DNA from: Candidatus Lachnoclostridium avicola
GTDB lineage: Bacteria; Bacillota; Clostridia; Lachnospirales; Lachnospiraceae
Reading direction: 5' to 3'
Length of the DNA stretch: 64,000 nt
Assembly (NCBI GenBank): GCA_019114465.1
Contig: DXFM01000010.1
Span: 1-64,000 of the forward strand
The notes beneath the pieces are model-generated. The model saw only the letters and a list, made by a program, of their open reading frames with translations, did not search any database and was not told the origin of the DNA. Made by a program: the position numbers and the translations under genes. Below are positions 24,486 through 34,454 of the stretch, piece by piece (within the stretch, counting starts at the first letter, position 1; each line of letters begins with the position of its first letter).

Positions 24486-24571
24486 AATAAATTCCTCCAT
24501 TTTACACTCTAACATTTATCCTCAATGCTGTCTGTAACTGTATTATCTGTAAAATGGGGGAATTTATACTT

Positions 24572-25315
24572 TCACTGAGCCTGGGCCGTATAATCCTCCA
24601 GCCTCTTCAGAAACGCCCCCACAGACCGGGACATTTCCAGGGAAAAATCGGCGTGGTATTTTCGTTTGCAGAACTTTTCCATCCACTGGTCAAATTCTAT
24701 TCCGTTTAAGTCCCCGATGTTCCGGCGGATATCCTCAGAAGTAAACTGAGGGTATTCATTTTCGTGCACGATAAAATCCAGAGGCGCCCGCCTCCTCTTC
24801 GGCCGCTCCCGCTGCTGCTCTGTGGGATAGCCGAACACCAGCATCAGGGCCGGGAACACGTAGTCGGGCAGGTGAAACAGCTCCCGGTGGACTTCATAAT
24901 GCTCCATAATATCTCCAATATAGCAGGAAGCGATCCCCAGGCTCTCCGCGGCGGTCACCGCGTTCTGGGCGGCGATGGCCGCATCCTCCACCGCCAGGAG
25001 GAAATCTCCCGGCCCCGGTTTTCTCGGGCGGCAGCCAGCCAGCGCGAAGGCCTGATACCATTTCTGAAAGTCCGCGCAGAACACCAGCACCATCTTTCCC
25101 CTGGCAATAAATGGCTGATGGTCGCAGGTATCCGCCAGCTTTTCCTTTAACTCCTGGCTGGTAATGTCCAGAATGGTGTACAGCTGCTGATTGCCGGCAG
25201 TGGGTGCGGCGGCGGCAGCCCTTAAAATCTGCTCCCGGCACTCCGGGGAGATCTCCCGGTCCGTATAGGCCCGCACAGACTTTCGGTTCATTATGGTTGT
25301 CATCGTCTCGTTCAT
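24572..25315 (-). CDS. Nitroreductase family FMN oxidoreductase
   Basis: A 247-aa flavoenzyme of the NfsA/FRP-like branch, probably reducing nitro compounds, quinones or flavins with NAD(P)H. The N-terminus MNRKSVRAYTDREISPE is the FMN phosphate-binding region, AAAAAPTAGNQQLY follows, and GIASCYIGDIM is the FMN-ring contact. Its ATG overlaps the mfd stop by four bases, so it is translated from the pth-mfd message. Substrate unknown. Confidence 0.9.
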   Translation of the reverse strand: MNETMTTIMNRKSVRAYTDREISPECREQILRAAAAAPTAGNQQLYTILDITSQELKEKLADTCDHQPFIARGKMVLVFCADFQKWYQAFALAGCRPRKPGPGDFLLAVEDAAIAAQNAVTAAESLGIASCYIGDIMEHYEVHRELFHLPDYVFPALMLVFGYPTEQQRERPKRRRAPLDFIVHENEYPQFTSEDIRRNIGDLNGIEFDQWMEKFCKRKYHADFSLEMSRSVGAFLKRLEDYTAQAQ

Positions 25316-28300
25316 AACTGCTGCTCCTTTCTCAGACCGGCCAATCCCTCCAAAAGCTCTTTCGCCTTCTCCATCATGGGATCACAGTCCCGGTTTTTAT
25401 TTCTCTGGTCAATAAAATGGAATACGGGGGCCTCCCCGGCCTGGAATTTCAGATCTCCACGGTATTTTGCCACCAGCTCCGGGATATTCTCCACTCTCAG
25501 CTTTGCCTTCGGGTACATGGTGAGGCGGACTTCCTGACGGTTGATATATACCTCCGTCACATAGGCCCGGTGGGCCTCCGCCTTTAAAGCCGCAATGCGC
25601 AGGAGATTTTCCACCGGCCTGGGAATGTCCCCGAACCGGTCCATCAGCTCATCCTGCATATCCATATATTCTTCTTCATTTTCAATGCCGGAAATCCGTT
25701 TGTAGATGTCCAGCTTCTGATATTCATTCTTAATATAAGAAGGGGGAATATAGGCGTCGATATCGCAGTCCACCGCCGTCTCGAACTCTTCCTCCTCCGG
25801 ACGGCCGCCTTTTAATGCCTGCACCGCCTGGTTCAACAGCTTGCAGTAGAGATCGTAGCCCACCGCCTCCATATGGCCGTGCTGCTCCGCTCCCAGAATA
25901 TTTCCCGCCCCCCGGATCTCCAGATCCCGCATGGCGATCTTGATGCCGGAGCCCAGCTCCGTAAACTCCCGGATGGCCTGAAGCCGCTTTTCCGCCTCCT
26001 CTCTCAGCATTTTGTCCCGACGGTACATGAGAAAGGCGTAAGCCGTCCGGTTGGAACGGCCCACCCGGCCCCGGAGCTGATAGAGCTGGGACAGTCCCAG
26101 CCGGTCCGCGTCGTGAATAATCATGGTGTTGGCGTTGGGGATGTCCAGGCCGGTCTCAATGATGGTGGTGGACACCAGCACGTCGATCTCCCCGTCCACA
26201 AAGTCCAGCATGATCCGCTCCAGCTCCCGCTCGTGCATCTGGCCGTGGGCGAAGACCACGTTGGCCTCCGGCACCAGCTGCGCCACATGGGCAGCCACCT
26301 CGTCGATGTCGTTGACCCGATTGTACACATAATACACCTGTCCCCCTCTGGCCATCTCCCTCTGGATAGCCTCCCGGACCATCTCATCGTTGTACTCCAT
26401 CACGTAGGTCTGGATGGGCACCCGGTCCACCGGCGGCTCCTCCAGCACGCTCATGTCCCGGATTCCGATCAGGCTCATGTGGAGCGTTCTGGGAATGGGA
26501 GTGGCAGTCAGGGTGAGTACGTCCACATTTTCCTTCAGCTTCTTGATCTTCTCCTTGTGGGCCACACCGAACCGCTGTTCCTCGTCGATAATCAGCAGTC
26601 CCAGATTTTTAAACACCACATCCTTGGACAGTACCCGGTGGGTTCCGATGAGAATGTCCACCATGCCCTTTTTTAAGTCCTCCAGAGTCTTTTTCTGCTC
26701 CGCGGGAGTGCGGAACCGGGACATCAGGTCCACCCGCACGGGGAAATCCTTCATCCGCTGGACAAAGGTATTGTAGATCTGCTGGGCCAGAATGGTGGTG
26801 GGCACCAGATATACCACCTGGCGGCTCTCCTGAACCTCCTTGAACGCGGCCCGCAGGGCCACCTCCGTCTTTCCGTAGCCCACATCCCCGCAGATGAGCC
26901 GGTCCATGATCTTTCGGCTCTCCATATCCCGCTTCGTGGCTTCAATGGCGTCCAGCTGGTCCTCTGTCTCCTCATAGGGAAACATTTCCTCAAATTCCCT
27001 CTGCCACACCGTGTCCGGCCCGCACTGGAATCCCTCGGAGTTCTGCCTGGAGGCGTAGAGCTGGACCAGGTCTTTGGCGATCTCCTTTACCGCCCCCTTC
27101 ACCTTCGTCTTCGTCTTGTTCCACTGCTCTCCCCCCAGCTTGTTTAACTTGGGAGCCTTGGCGTCGGAGCCGGCATACTTCTGGATTCCCTCCAGGCGGG
27201 TGGCCGGGAGGTAAAGATTTCCCCCGTCCCCGTACTCGATCTTGATGTAGTCCTTGACCACCTTGTCCCGCTCGATCTTTTCAATTCCCCGGTAAATTCC
27301 CAGGCCATGGTCCTCATGAACTACATAGTCCCCCACGCTCAGCTCCGCAAAGCTCTGGATCTTCCGCCCCTCGTAGGCCGTCTTCTTCCGCCGCTTCTTT
27401 TTCTTCTCCGCGCCGAACATGTCGCCCTCAGTGAGGACGATAAACTTGATCATGGGATACTCAAAGCCCCGGTGCAGATTGCCGTAGGTGACCAGAATCT
27501 CCCCGGGCTGCACCTGCCGCTCCGGGTCATCGGGACAGAAGGCGGAGAGCTCATACTCCCGCAGGTCTCCCGCCAGGCGGCTGGCCCTGGTGCGGGAACC
27601 GGAGAGTAAAATCACCCGGTACTTTTCCTTCTTCCACCGCTTCAGATCCTTTATAAGCATGTCAAAACTGGTCTGATAGGAGCTGATATTTCTGGCATCA
27701 ATATGATATTTGTTTTGAACAGAAATTCCCGCCAGCTTCTGCTCCAGAGCTGTCAGGCAGACGGTCCGGCCGGTCTGGGCCCTGGCCAGGACTTCTTTCA
27801 CCCCGTAGAGCAGATCCGCCTGTCCCGGCAGGATGTAGCCGTGTTCCAGCCGGTGCCCCATGCTCTCCCGAAATTCCAGCTCCACCGCGTCTCCCTTTTC
27901 CTGAAGCCTGGCCGGCTCATCCAGGAAAATCACTGTCCCGCCCTGGGGAAAATAGTCCAGAAAGGACACGGTGTCATCATAAAAATACTGGAGGAAGCTG
28001 TCCAGACCGTGAATCCCCCAGCCTTCCTTCAAGCCATCCACCACCTCTTTTATCTGGGTTCTGATCCGGTGGGCCTCCTCCGTCTTCATCTGGTCCCGCA
28101 GAGCTTTTTCGTATTTTTTCTCCTCCTTCTCGATTCTCCGGACACCCTCCGCGATCCGCTCCTTTGTCAGCACCATCTCGGAAGCGGGATAAATGGTAAC
28201 ACGGTCCATCTGCTCCACAGACCGCTGGCTCTCCAGATCAAAGGTCCGGATGGAATCCACCTCCGTGTCCCACAGCTCGATCCGCACCGGCATCTCCTCC

Positions 28301-28854
28301 GTCAGGGGAAAAATGTCCAGAATTCCGCCTCTGATGGAAAACTGTCCCATTCCGTCCACCTGGGGCAGACGCTCGTAGCCCAGGGCCACCAGCTTTTCCC
28401 GCCATTCCTCCAGATCCAGGTCCTGTCCGCACTCCACCGTCAGGGCCTGGGCCCGGAAAAAATCCAGAGGCAGAAGGTGGTCCATCAGTCCGTCCAGGGT
28501 GGTGACCACCACGCCTCTCTCGTCCTCCATCAGATGGCGCAGCACCTGAAGCCGCTGCTTCACCATCAGATTTCCATGGATATCGGCGCTGTAAAACAGC
28601 AGATCTTTGGCCGGGTACAGCCAGGTATTTGGTTCAAAATACCGGAAATCATCGTAGATTTCCTGGGCTTTCGTCCCATCTCCCGTGACCACCAGCTTCC
28701 AGGGCGTTTCCTTCGCCGCCTCGTACATGAGGTGGACCTTCTGGGAATCCATGCAGCCGCTCACCTGCACCGGTCCCTTTCCTGCCTTCAGGTCACCGTC
28801 CAGATCCTCAAATTCCTTTAACTCCCACAGGGGATTTGCAAACACATCGCTCAT
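25312..28854 (-). CDS. mfd: Transcription-repair coupling factor
   Basis: Mfd displaces stalled RNA polymerase and recruits UvrA. The 1180-aa length is normal. Domains in order: UvrB-homologous N-terminal part (about 1-350), the RNA-polymerase interaction domain with SVGDYVVHEDHGLGIYRGI (about 500-570), the RecG-like translocase with Walker A ICGDVGYGKTEVALRAAF and DEEQRFGV box, helicase motif VI QLRGRVGRSNRTAYAFL, and the C-terminal TRCF domain. It follows pth by 13 nt. Confidence 0.98.
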   Translation of the reverse strand: MSDVFANPLWELKEFEDLDGDLKAGKGPVQVSGCMDSQKVHLMYEAAKETPWKLVVTGDGTKAQEIYDDFRYFEPNTWLYPAKDLLFYSADIHGNLMVKQRLQVLRHLMEDERGVVVTTLDGLMDHLLPLDFFRAQALTVECGQDLDLEEWREKLVALGYERLPQVDGMGQFSIRGGILDIFPLTEEMPVRIELWDTEVDSIRTFDLESQRSVEQMDRVTIYPASEMVLTKERIAEGVRRIEKEEKKYEKALRDQMKTEEAHRIRTQIKEVVDGLKEGWGIHGLDSFLQYFYDDTVSFLDYFPQGGTVIFLDEPARLQEKGDAVELEFRESMGHRLEHGYILPGQADLLYGVKEVLARAQTGRTVCLTALEQKLAGISVQNKYHIDARNISSYQTSFDMLIKDLKRWKKEKYRVILLSGSRTRASRLAGDLREYELSAFCPDDPERQVQPGEILVTYGNLHRGFEYPMIKFIVLTEGDMFGAEKKKKRRKKTAYEGRKIQSFAELSVGDYVVHEDHGLGIYRGIEKIERDKVVKDYIKIEYGDGGNLYLPATRLEGIQKYAGSDAKAPKLNKLGGEQWNKTKTKVKGAVKEIAKDLVQLYASRQNSEGFQCGPDTVWQREFEEMFPYEETEDQLDAIEATKRDMESRKIMDRLICGDVGYGKTEVALRAAFKEVQESRQVVYLVPTTILAQQIYNTFVQRMKDFPVRVDLMSRFRTPAEQKKTLEDLKKGMVDILIGTHRVLSKDVVFKNLGLLIIDEEQRFGVAHKEKIKKLKENVDVLTLTATPIPRTLHMSLIGIRDMSVLEEPPVDRVPIQTYVMEYNDEMVREAIQREMARGGQVYYVYNRVNDIDEVAAHVAQLVPEANVVFAHGQMHERELERIMLDFVDGEIDVLVSTTIIETGLDIPNANTMIIHDADRLGLSQLYQLRGRVGRSNRTAYAFLMYRRDKMLREEAEKRLQAIREFTELGSGIKIAMRDLEIRGAGNILGAEQHGHMEAVGYDLYCKLLNQAVQALKGGRPEEEEFETAVDCDIDAYIPPSYIKNEYQKLDIYKRISGIENEEEYMDMQDELMDRFGDIPRPVENLLRIAALKAEAHRAYVTEVYINRQEVRLTMYPKAKLRVENIPELVAKYRGDLKFQAGEAPVFHFIDQRNKNRDCDPMMEKAKELLEGLAGLRKEQQL

Positions 28855-28867
28855 TTCCCGCTCTCCG

Positions 28868-29434
28868 CTATTTCTTCCTGTTGAACCGGTTCATCGCCGC
28901 GTCGATTCCATCCTCCACCACAGCGATGGCCGCCTCCGCCGCCTCTTCAAACGCATCCTCCATCACAGGACGCTCCACCTGGGAAAACCGTCCCAGCACA
29001 TAGTCCGCCAGATCCATCCGGTCCGGCTTTGCCCCCACGCCGATGCGCACCCGGGGGAATTCCTGAGTGCCCATGTGGGCGATAATATTTTTGATGCCGT
29101 TGTGGCCGCCGGCGCTGCCCTTCGCCCGCACCCGCAGTTTGCCCACATCCAGATCAATGTCGTCATACAGTACTATCATATGTTCCGCGTCGATTTTGTA
29201 GAAATCAGCGGCAGCCCGGACGCTCTCCCCGCTGAGGTTCATAAAAGTCTGGGGCTTCAACAGGATTACCTTCTCACCGGCGATCATTCCCTTTCCGCAC
29301 AGTCCCTTATGCTTTTTCTCCTTCACATCCGCTCCCAGCTTCCCCGCCAGGACGTCTATGGCGTCAAATCCCGCATTGTGGCGGGTATGTTCGTACTCTC
29401 TTCCAGGGTTTCCAAGTCCAACGATTAAATACAT
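28868..29434 (-). CDS. pth: Peptidyl-tRNA hydrolase
   Basis: Pth recycles peptidyl-tRNA released prematurely from ribosomes. The 188-aa product has VGLGNPGREYEHTRHNAGFDA with the catalytic His, KPQTFMNLSGESV and GGHNGIKNIIAHMGTQEFPRVRIGVG. GGAGGAAATT directly precedes the ATG at 29434, so the longer start at 29446 is less likely. First gene of pth-mfd-nitroreductase, the usual clostridial order. Confidence 0.97.
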   Translation of the reverse strand: MYLIVGLGNPGREYEHTRHNAGFDAIDVLAGKLGADVKEKKHKGLCGKGMIAGEKVILLKPQTFMNLSGESVRAAADFYKIDAEHMIVLYDDIDLDVGKLRVRAKGSAGGHNGIKNIIAHMGTQEFPRVRIGVGAKPDRMDLADYVLGRFSQVERPVMEDAFEEAAEAAIAVVEDGIDAAMNRFNRKK

Positions 29435-29543
29435 AATTTCCTCCATCCGCGACTTTTACCCGGCCTGCAGCTGCAGCCCGGTTCTTTCTTTTTCTCCGCA
29501 GATGCCAGACGCCTGCGGACCATATGTTTCATCAGTCTGCTTC

Positions 29544-29572
29544 ATTATATCATTTCCCGGACCGTTTGTGAA
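29544..29572 (-). promoter_or_regulatory. Promoter of pth-mfd
   Basis: On the minus strand TTCACA (29572-29567), 17 nt, TATAAT (29549-29544). A short palindromic hairpin around CTGCAGCTGCAG lies in the leader (about 29460-29485). Confidence 0.7.
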
Positions 29573-29706
29573 TATGGCATAATTTTTCCCAAGTTCAGAA
29601 TTGCAAATGAAAAGTCATGAGAACTAATGGAAAAATGCACAAAAAAAAGATAAAATAATATCATTATATGAAACAGTTGCACAATTTCAAGAAAGGAGAG
29701 GTATTT

Positions 29707-30828
29707 ATGAAAAAGGAATTCCTGTATGCGGCAATGGCGGCAGCCATGGCAGTGAGTCTTGCAGGCTGCTCCGGCGGATCAGGGGGAACGACGACCGCCG
29801 CAGCCACGGAAGCTCCCGCTGAGGAAACGGAAGCAGAGGAAACTACAGTAGCTGAAGAAGGCTCCGGCGACACGGCCGAGAAGGCTCCGGAAGACTACAC
29901 CGGGACGGTAGTGGTGTATTCTCCCCATGACGCGGATCCCTTAAACGACGGCGTGAATATGTTTATGGAAAAATACCCCAACGTGAAGGTTGAGGTTGTA
30001 GCCGCCGGAACCGGCGAGCTGTGCAACAGGATCCAGGCAGAATCCGCCAACCCCATCGCGGACGTTCTCTGGGGCGGCGGCGCCGACTCCCTGGCAGCGT
30101 TCAAGGACTACTTCGAGCCCTATGTGTGCGCCAACGACGAGTATATTGACGAAGCCTTCAAGGATCCTGACGACAAGTGGATCGGCGAGAGCCCTCTGCC
30201 CATGGTAATCTTCTACAACAAGACTCTGCTGGAAGAAGCCGGACTGGAGCCGCCCACCAGCTGGGAAGACTGCTTAAAGCCGGAATTTAAGGGCCAGATC
30301 GCTTACTGCCTGCCCTCCAAATCCGGTTCCGCCTACACCCAGCTGTGCACCATGATTCTGGGACACGGCGGCAAGGAAGACGGATGGGATTTCGTCACCG
30401 AGCTCTACAAGAACCTGGACGGAAAGATCGTGGATTCCTCCGGCAAATGCCATAAGATGGTTGCTGACGGTGAGTTTATGATCGGTCTTACCATTGAGAA
30501 ATCCGCCGTTCAGTACGCGGACGATCCCGATGTGGGATTCTGCTATCCCAGCGACGGAACCAGCGCCGTTCCCGACGGAGTTTCCCTGGTTAAGGGCTGC
30601 CCCAACGAGGAGAACGCCAAGCTGTTCATCGACTTCGTAACCTCCAAAGAATGCCAGGAAGCTCAGAGCCAGAAATGGGGACGCCGTCCTGTGAGAAACG
30701 ATATGGAAGTAGCTGACGGAATGCTTCCTCTCAACGAGCTGAATCTGGTGGACTACGATTTCGACTGGGCCGCTACTGAAAAAGAATCCATCATCGAGCA
30801 CTTCAACGATATTATGGTTGAAAACTAA
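29707..30828 (+). CDS. Extracellular solute-binding lipoprotein (iron(III)/2-aminoethylphosphonate type)
   Basis: A 373-aa lipoprotein: MKKEFLYAAMAAAMAVSLAGC gives a signal peptide with lipobox SLAGC, then a Glu/Thr-rich linker. The mature part follows family-1 binding proteins of the AfuA/FbpA/PhnS group (VVVYSPHDADPLNDGVNMFMEKYP ... DVLWGGGADSLAAFKDYFEPY ... PDGVSLVKGCPNEENAKLFIDFV). The ligand is probably ferric iron, a ferric complex or a phosphonate. The ATG at 29707 is preceded by AAAGGAGAGG. An intercistronic terminator separates it from the ATPase gene. Confidence 0.88.
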   Translation: MKKEFLYAAMAAAMAVSLAGCSGGSGGTTTAAATEAPAEETEAEETTVAEEGSGDTAEKAPEDYTGTVVVYSPHDADPLNDGVNMFMEKYPNVKVEVVAAGTGELCNRIQAESANPIADVLWGGGADSLAAFKDYFEPYVCANDEYIDEAFKDPDDKWIGESPLPMVIFYNKTLLEEAGLEPPTSWEDCLKPEFKGQIAYCLPSKSGSAYTQLCTMILGHGGKEDGWDFVTELYKNLDGKIVDSSGKCHKMVADGEFMIGLTIEKSAVQYADDPDVGFCYPSDGTSAVPDGVSLVKGCPNEENAKLFIDFVTSKECQEAQSQKWGRRPVRNDMEVADGMLPLNELNLVDYDFDWAATEKESIIEHFNDIMVEN

Positions 30829-30861
30829 CGCGCAGCGAGCACATTATTTTTTCACTCACAG

Positions 30862-30910
30862 AAGCGCCTGCCGGAGACCGGAACCACCGGCCTCCGGCAG
30901 GCGCTTTTTC
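30862..30910 (+). terminator. Intercistronic hairpin between binding protein and ATPase genes
   Basis: AAGCGCCTGCCGGAG pairs perfectly with CTCCGGCAGGCGCTT and is followed by TTTTC. Such partial terminators usually raise binding-protein mRNA relative to the downstream transporter genes. Confidence 0.88.
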
Positions 30911-30948
30911 AAACAAACGTCTTTTAGAACAGAAACGGAGGAACTGGA

Positions 30949-32028
30949 ATGAGTCATGCAGTTATTATCAAGGACGCCGTGAAAAAATACGGCGACTTTA
31001 CCGCCCTGAAACAGGTGAGCCTGGACATCCGGCCGGGAGAATTTTTTACCCTTCTGGGGCCGTCCGGCTGCGGGAAAACCACCCTTCTGCGGATGATCGC
31101 CGGCTTCAACACTGTGGACGGCGGAGAGATCCGCTTCGACGATAAGGTCATCAACAACGTGGAAGCCCACAAGCGGGACATCGGAATGGTATTCCAAAAC
31201 TACGCCATCTTTCCCCATCTGACTGTGGCGGAAAATGTGGCCTACGGCTTAAAGGCGCGAAAAGTGCCCAAACAGGAAATTCCCGGCCGGGTGGAGGAGG
31301 CCTTAAAGCTGGTTCAGATCGAAAAGTTAAAGGACCGGAAGCCCAACGAGCTCTCCGGCGGACAGCAGCAGCGGGTAGCCCTGGCCAGAGCCTTCGTCAT
31401 TGAGCCCAGTGTTCTGCTCATGGACGAGCCCCTTTCCAACCTGGATGCCAAGCTTCGGGTGCAGATGAGAACCGTTATCAAAAAGCTTCAGAAACGGCTG
31501 GGCATCACCACCGTCTACGTGACCCACGACCAGGAGGAGGCCCTGGCCATCTCTGACCGCATCGCCGTCATGAAGGAAGGCAGAATCATGCAGGTGGGAA
31601 CGCCGGAACAGATCTATAAGAAGCCGGAAAACGCCTTCGTGGCCGGATTTATCGGAACTTCCAATTTTGTGGACTGCCAGGTCCAGGGCGACAATCCGGA
31701 AAATGCCGTGGTGGACATCAAAGGCAGCCATACCCTGAAAGCCGCCCTGAAAACGCCCTACACCGGCGAAGCTTTCCTCTCCGCCCGTCCGGAACAGCTG
31801 TTTTTCGACGAGAAGGAGGGACTGCCGGGAGTGATCTCCCTTTCCACCTTCCTCGGGGACTTTATCGAATATGAGATCCAGCTGGACGGCGGACAGACCA
31901 TTCAGCTGAATGAATACACCAAAGACGTGCACACCGTGCGCCCCGACGGGGAGCGGGTGCTGATTAACTTCAATATGAATGCGGTGAGCATTTACCGCGC
32001 CGACACGCAGGAGGTGATCTCTCAATGA
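30949..32028 (+). CDS. ABC transporter ATP-binding protein (FbpC/PotA type)
   Basis: A 359-aa ATPase with Walker A GPSGCGKTT, signature LSGGQQQRVALARA, Walker B VLLMDEPLSNLD and H-loop YVTHDQEEA. After about residue 240 comes a C-terminal TOBE-like regulatory domain, as in iron and polyamine importers. It overlaps the permease gene by four bases (ATGA). AACGGAGGAA precedes the ATG. Confidence 0.94.
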   Translation: MSHAVIIKDAVKKYGDFTALKQVSLDIRPGEFFTLLGPSGCGKTTLLRMIAGFNTVDGGEIRFDDKVINNVEAHKRDIGMVFQNYAIFPHLTVAENVAYGLKARKVPKQEIPGRVEEALKLVQIEKLKDRKPNELSGGQQQRVALARAFVIEPSVLLMDEPLSNLDAKLRVQMRTVIKKLQKRLGITTVYVTHDQEEALAISDRIAVMKEGRIMQVGTPEQIYKKPENAFVAGFIGTSNFVDCQVQGDNPENAVVDIKGSHTLKAALKTPYTGEAFLSARPEQLFFDEKEGLPGVISLSTFLGDFIEYEIQLDGGQTIQLNEYTKDVHTVRPDGERVLINFNMNAVSIYRADTQEVISQ

Positions 32029-33680
32029 CAAAAAAGAAAATCCGCCTGGATTTCTGGTTCTGGGTAAAGGTCCTGGTGGTGGGGATCATGCTGCTCTTTC
32101 TGATCTATCCGTTCTGCACCCTAATCACCAAGAGCTTTTTCTCCTCGAAAACCGGACTTCTGTCCCTGGACAACTATATCCGGTTTTTCACGAAAAAATA
32201 TTACTATTCGGCGCTGTTCCGAAGCCTGTTTGTGTCCAGCGTCTCCACCATCACCACCCTCATTGTGGGCGTTCCCATCGCCTACCTGATGAACCGGTAC
32301 AATGTATGGATGAAAAAATACATCCATATTTTCATCATTATGAGCCTGATGAGCCCGCCCTTTATCGGTGCCTACAGCTGGATCATGCTGTTCGGCCGGG
32401 CCGGGCTTGTGACCTCATTTTTCAAGGACACCTTCGGCATCGCCCTTCCCAGCATCTACGGGAAACTGGGAATCATCCTGGTGTTTACCTTTAAGCTCTT
32501 CCCCTACGTCTATCTCTACACCTCCGGAGCCATGGGAAGCATCGACTCCAGCCTGGAGGAGGCAGCGGAAAACCTGGGAAGCAGCAAACTGCGCCGGCTG
32601 TTCACCGTCACCATCCCGGTGATCATCCCCTCCATCGCCGCCGGAGCCATCATGGTGTTTATGACCAGCCTGGCGGATTTCGGAACTCCCATGCTTCTGG
32701 GGGAAGGCTACATGGTCCTTCCCGTGCTGGTGTACAACGAATACATGAGTGAGATCGGCGGAAACGCCTACTTAGCCAGCGCTCTGTCCGTGATCGTGGT
32801 GCTCTGCTCCACCACCGTCCTGCTGGTTCAGAAGCACCTGGTGAGCAAGAAAAACTACGTGATGACGGCCATGCGCCCGCCTCAGGAGATCGAGCTCCAC
32901 GGGGTGAAGAGATTTCTCATCACCTTCCCGGTGGCTCTGGTCACCTTCATCGGCATTCTTCCCCAGATCGTGGTGATCGTGTCCAGCTTCATCAAAGCAG
33001 ACTTCACCGGCTTTATCGGCGGCTTCAGCCTGGACAGCTACATTACCATCTTCAACCGCCTGGGCACCAACATCAAGAACACGTTCCTGTTTTCCACCAT
33101 TGCCATCGTGTTCATCATTATCATCGGAATGCTGATCAGCTACATTATCGTCCGCCAGAAAGGCATTGCCGGGCAGGTGATGGATATGCTCATCATGTTC
33201 CCCTTTGTCATTCCCGGCGCCGTGCTGGGCATCAGCCTGATTGTGGCGTTCAACAAGGAACCTCTGATCCTCACCGGAACGGCGGCCATTATGATCATCG
33301 CCTTTGTGGTGCGCAAGCTCCCCTACACCGTGCGGTCGGGAAGCGCCTTTCTCCAGCAGATGGATCCCAGCGTGGAGGAAGCGTCCATCAACCTGGGCGT
33401 TTCTCCCATGAAGACGTTCTTCACCCTGACGGCACGGCTGATGGCCCCCGGCATCCTGTCCGGCGGCATCCTCAGCTGGATCACCTGTATCAATGAGCTG
33501 TCCTCCAGCGTCATGCTCTACGGCGGAAAGACCAGCACCATCTCCGTGGCCATCTACACCGAAGTGGTGAGAAACAGCTACGGCACGGCGGCGGCCCTGG
33601 CCACCATTCTGACGGTGAGCACCGTCGTCTCCCTGCTGATTTTCCTGAAAGTGAGCAAGGGAAAGGTATCCATCGTGTAA
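32025..33680 (+). CDS. ABC transporter permease, fused two-domain (FbpB/PhnV type)
   Basis: A 551-aa membrane protein with about twelve hydrophobic helices arranged as two repeats. Each repeat carries the EAA loop that contacts the ATPase: SSLEEAAENLGSSKLRRLFTVTIPV and PSVEEASINLGVSPMKTFFTLT. This fused layout is typical of FbpB-like iron(III) permeases, which supports an iron-type substrate. It ends the operon, convergent with the response-regulator gene 27 nt away. Confidence 0.93.
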   Translation: MTKKKIRLDFWFWVKVLVVGIMLLFLIYPFCTLITKSFFSSKTGLLSLDNYIRFFTKKYYYSALFRSLFVSSVSTITTLIVGVPIAYLMNRYNVWMKKYIHIFIIMSLMSPPFIGAYSWIMLFGRAGLVTSFFKDTFGIALPSIYGKLGIILVFTFKLFPYVYLYTSGAMGSIDSSLEEAAENLGSSKLRRLFTVTIPVIIPSIAAGAIMVFMTSLADFGTPMLLGEGYMVLPVLVYNEYMSEIGGNAYLASALSVIVVLCSTTVLLVQKHLVSKKNYVMTAMRPPQEIELHGVKRFLITFPVALVTFIGILPQIVVIVSSFIKADFTGFIGGFSLDSYITIFNRLGTNIKNTFLFSTIAIVFIIIIGMLISYIIVRQKGIAGQVMDMLIMFPFVIPGAVLGISLIVAFNKEPLILTGTAAIMIIAFVVRKLPYTVRSGSAFLQQMDPSVEEASINLGVSPMKTFFTLTARLMAPGILSGGILSWITCINELSSSVMLYGGKTSTISVAIYTEVVRNSYGTAAALATILTVSTVVSLLIFLKVSKGKVSIV

Positions 33681-33707
33681 ACCGGCAGACCGGACCTGTC
33701 CTGCCGT

Positions 33708-34454
33708 CTACCGGCAGCGGCTCTGGTATTCCGACGGGGATATGCCAACCACCTTTTTAAACTGAGAGCTGAAGTAGGCGGTGTCCTGGTATCCCACCAG
33801 CTCCGCCGCCTCGTATACCTTCATCCGGCAGTCCTTCAGGTACTCCATGGCCCGGCAGATCCGGTAGTTGGTGAGGTACTCGGTGAAGGAATACCCGGTT
33901 TCCCGTTTCAGGATCCGGCTTAAATACCCTTCAGACAGATCCAGGTAGGAGGCCACCATGCCGATATTGATGTCCTCCCGGTATCTTCGCCGGATAAAGT
34001 CCAGGGCTTCCTCCACGTACTTTGCCTTAAAATGTTTATCCGGATCAAAGTCCGGCAGGACAGGAGCCGTCTCCGCCGCCAGCCGTTCCTTTCGGGTGAT
34101 GGCGAGCACCGCCTCCTCGATGGCCCCGTCCTTTAAGGGCTTCAGCAGGTAGTCGCTCACCCCCAGCCGGATGGCGCTCTGGGCATAGCTGAAATCTCCA
34201 TAGGCGGTGAGAATGATCACCTTGGCCCGGCATCCCAGGCGCCGCAGCTGACGGATCATCTCCACCCCGTCCATCTTCGGCATTTTTACATCGGTGATAA
34301 TGATGTCCGGAGCGATTTTTTCCGCCAGCTCCAGGCCTTCCTCACCGTTTCCGGCTTCTCCTGCCACCTGGCAGCGAAGCTCCTCCCAGCGGATGGTCCC
34401 GCACAGTCCTCTCCGGACTGTGGGATCGTCCTCAACGATCATAACTTTATACAT
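33708..34454 (-). CDS. Response regulator, YesN-like (receiver plus AraC domain)
   Basis: A 248-aa regulator. The receiver domain has MIVEDDP, phosphoacceptor Asp in IIITDVKMPKMDG and Lys in YLLKPLKDG. The C-terminal AraC/XylS domain (about 150-248) has two helix-turn-helix units, ending in YQDTAYFSSQFKKVVGISPSEYQ. It overlaps the histidine kinase gene by eight bases. Such pairs often control the adjacent transporter operon, here the iron/phosphonate-type importer. Confidence 0.92.
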   Translation of the reverse strand: MYKVMIVEDDPTVRRGLCGTIRWEELRCQVAGEAGNGEEGLELAEKIAPDIIITDVKMPKMDGVEMIRQLRRLGCRAKVIILTAYGDFSYAQSAIRLGVSDYLLKPLKDGAIEEAVLAITRKERLAAETAPVLPDFDPDKHFKAKYVEEALDFIRRRYREDINIGMVASYLDLSEGYLSRILKRETGYSFTEYLTNYRICRAMEYLKDCRMKVYEAAELVGYQDTAYFSSQFKKVVGISPSEYQSRCR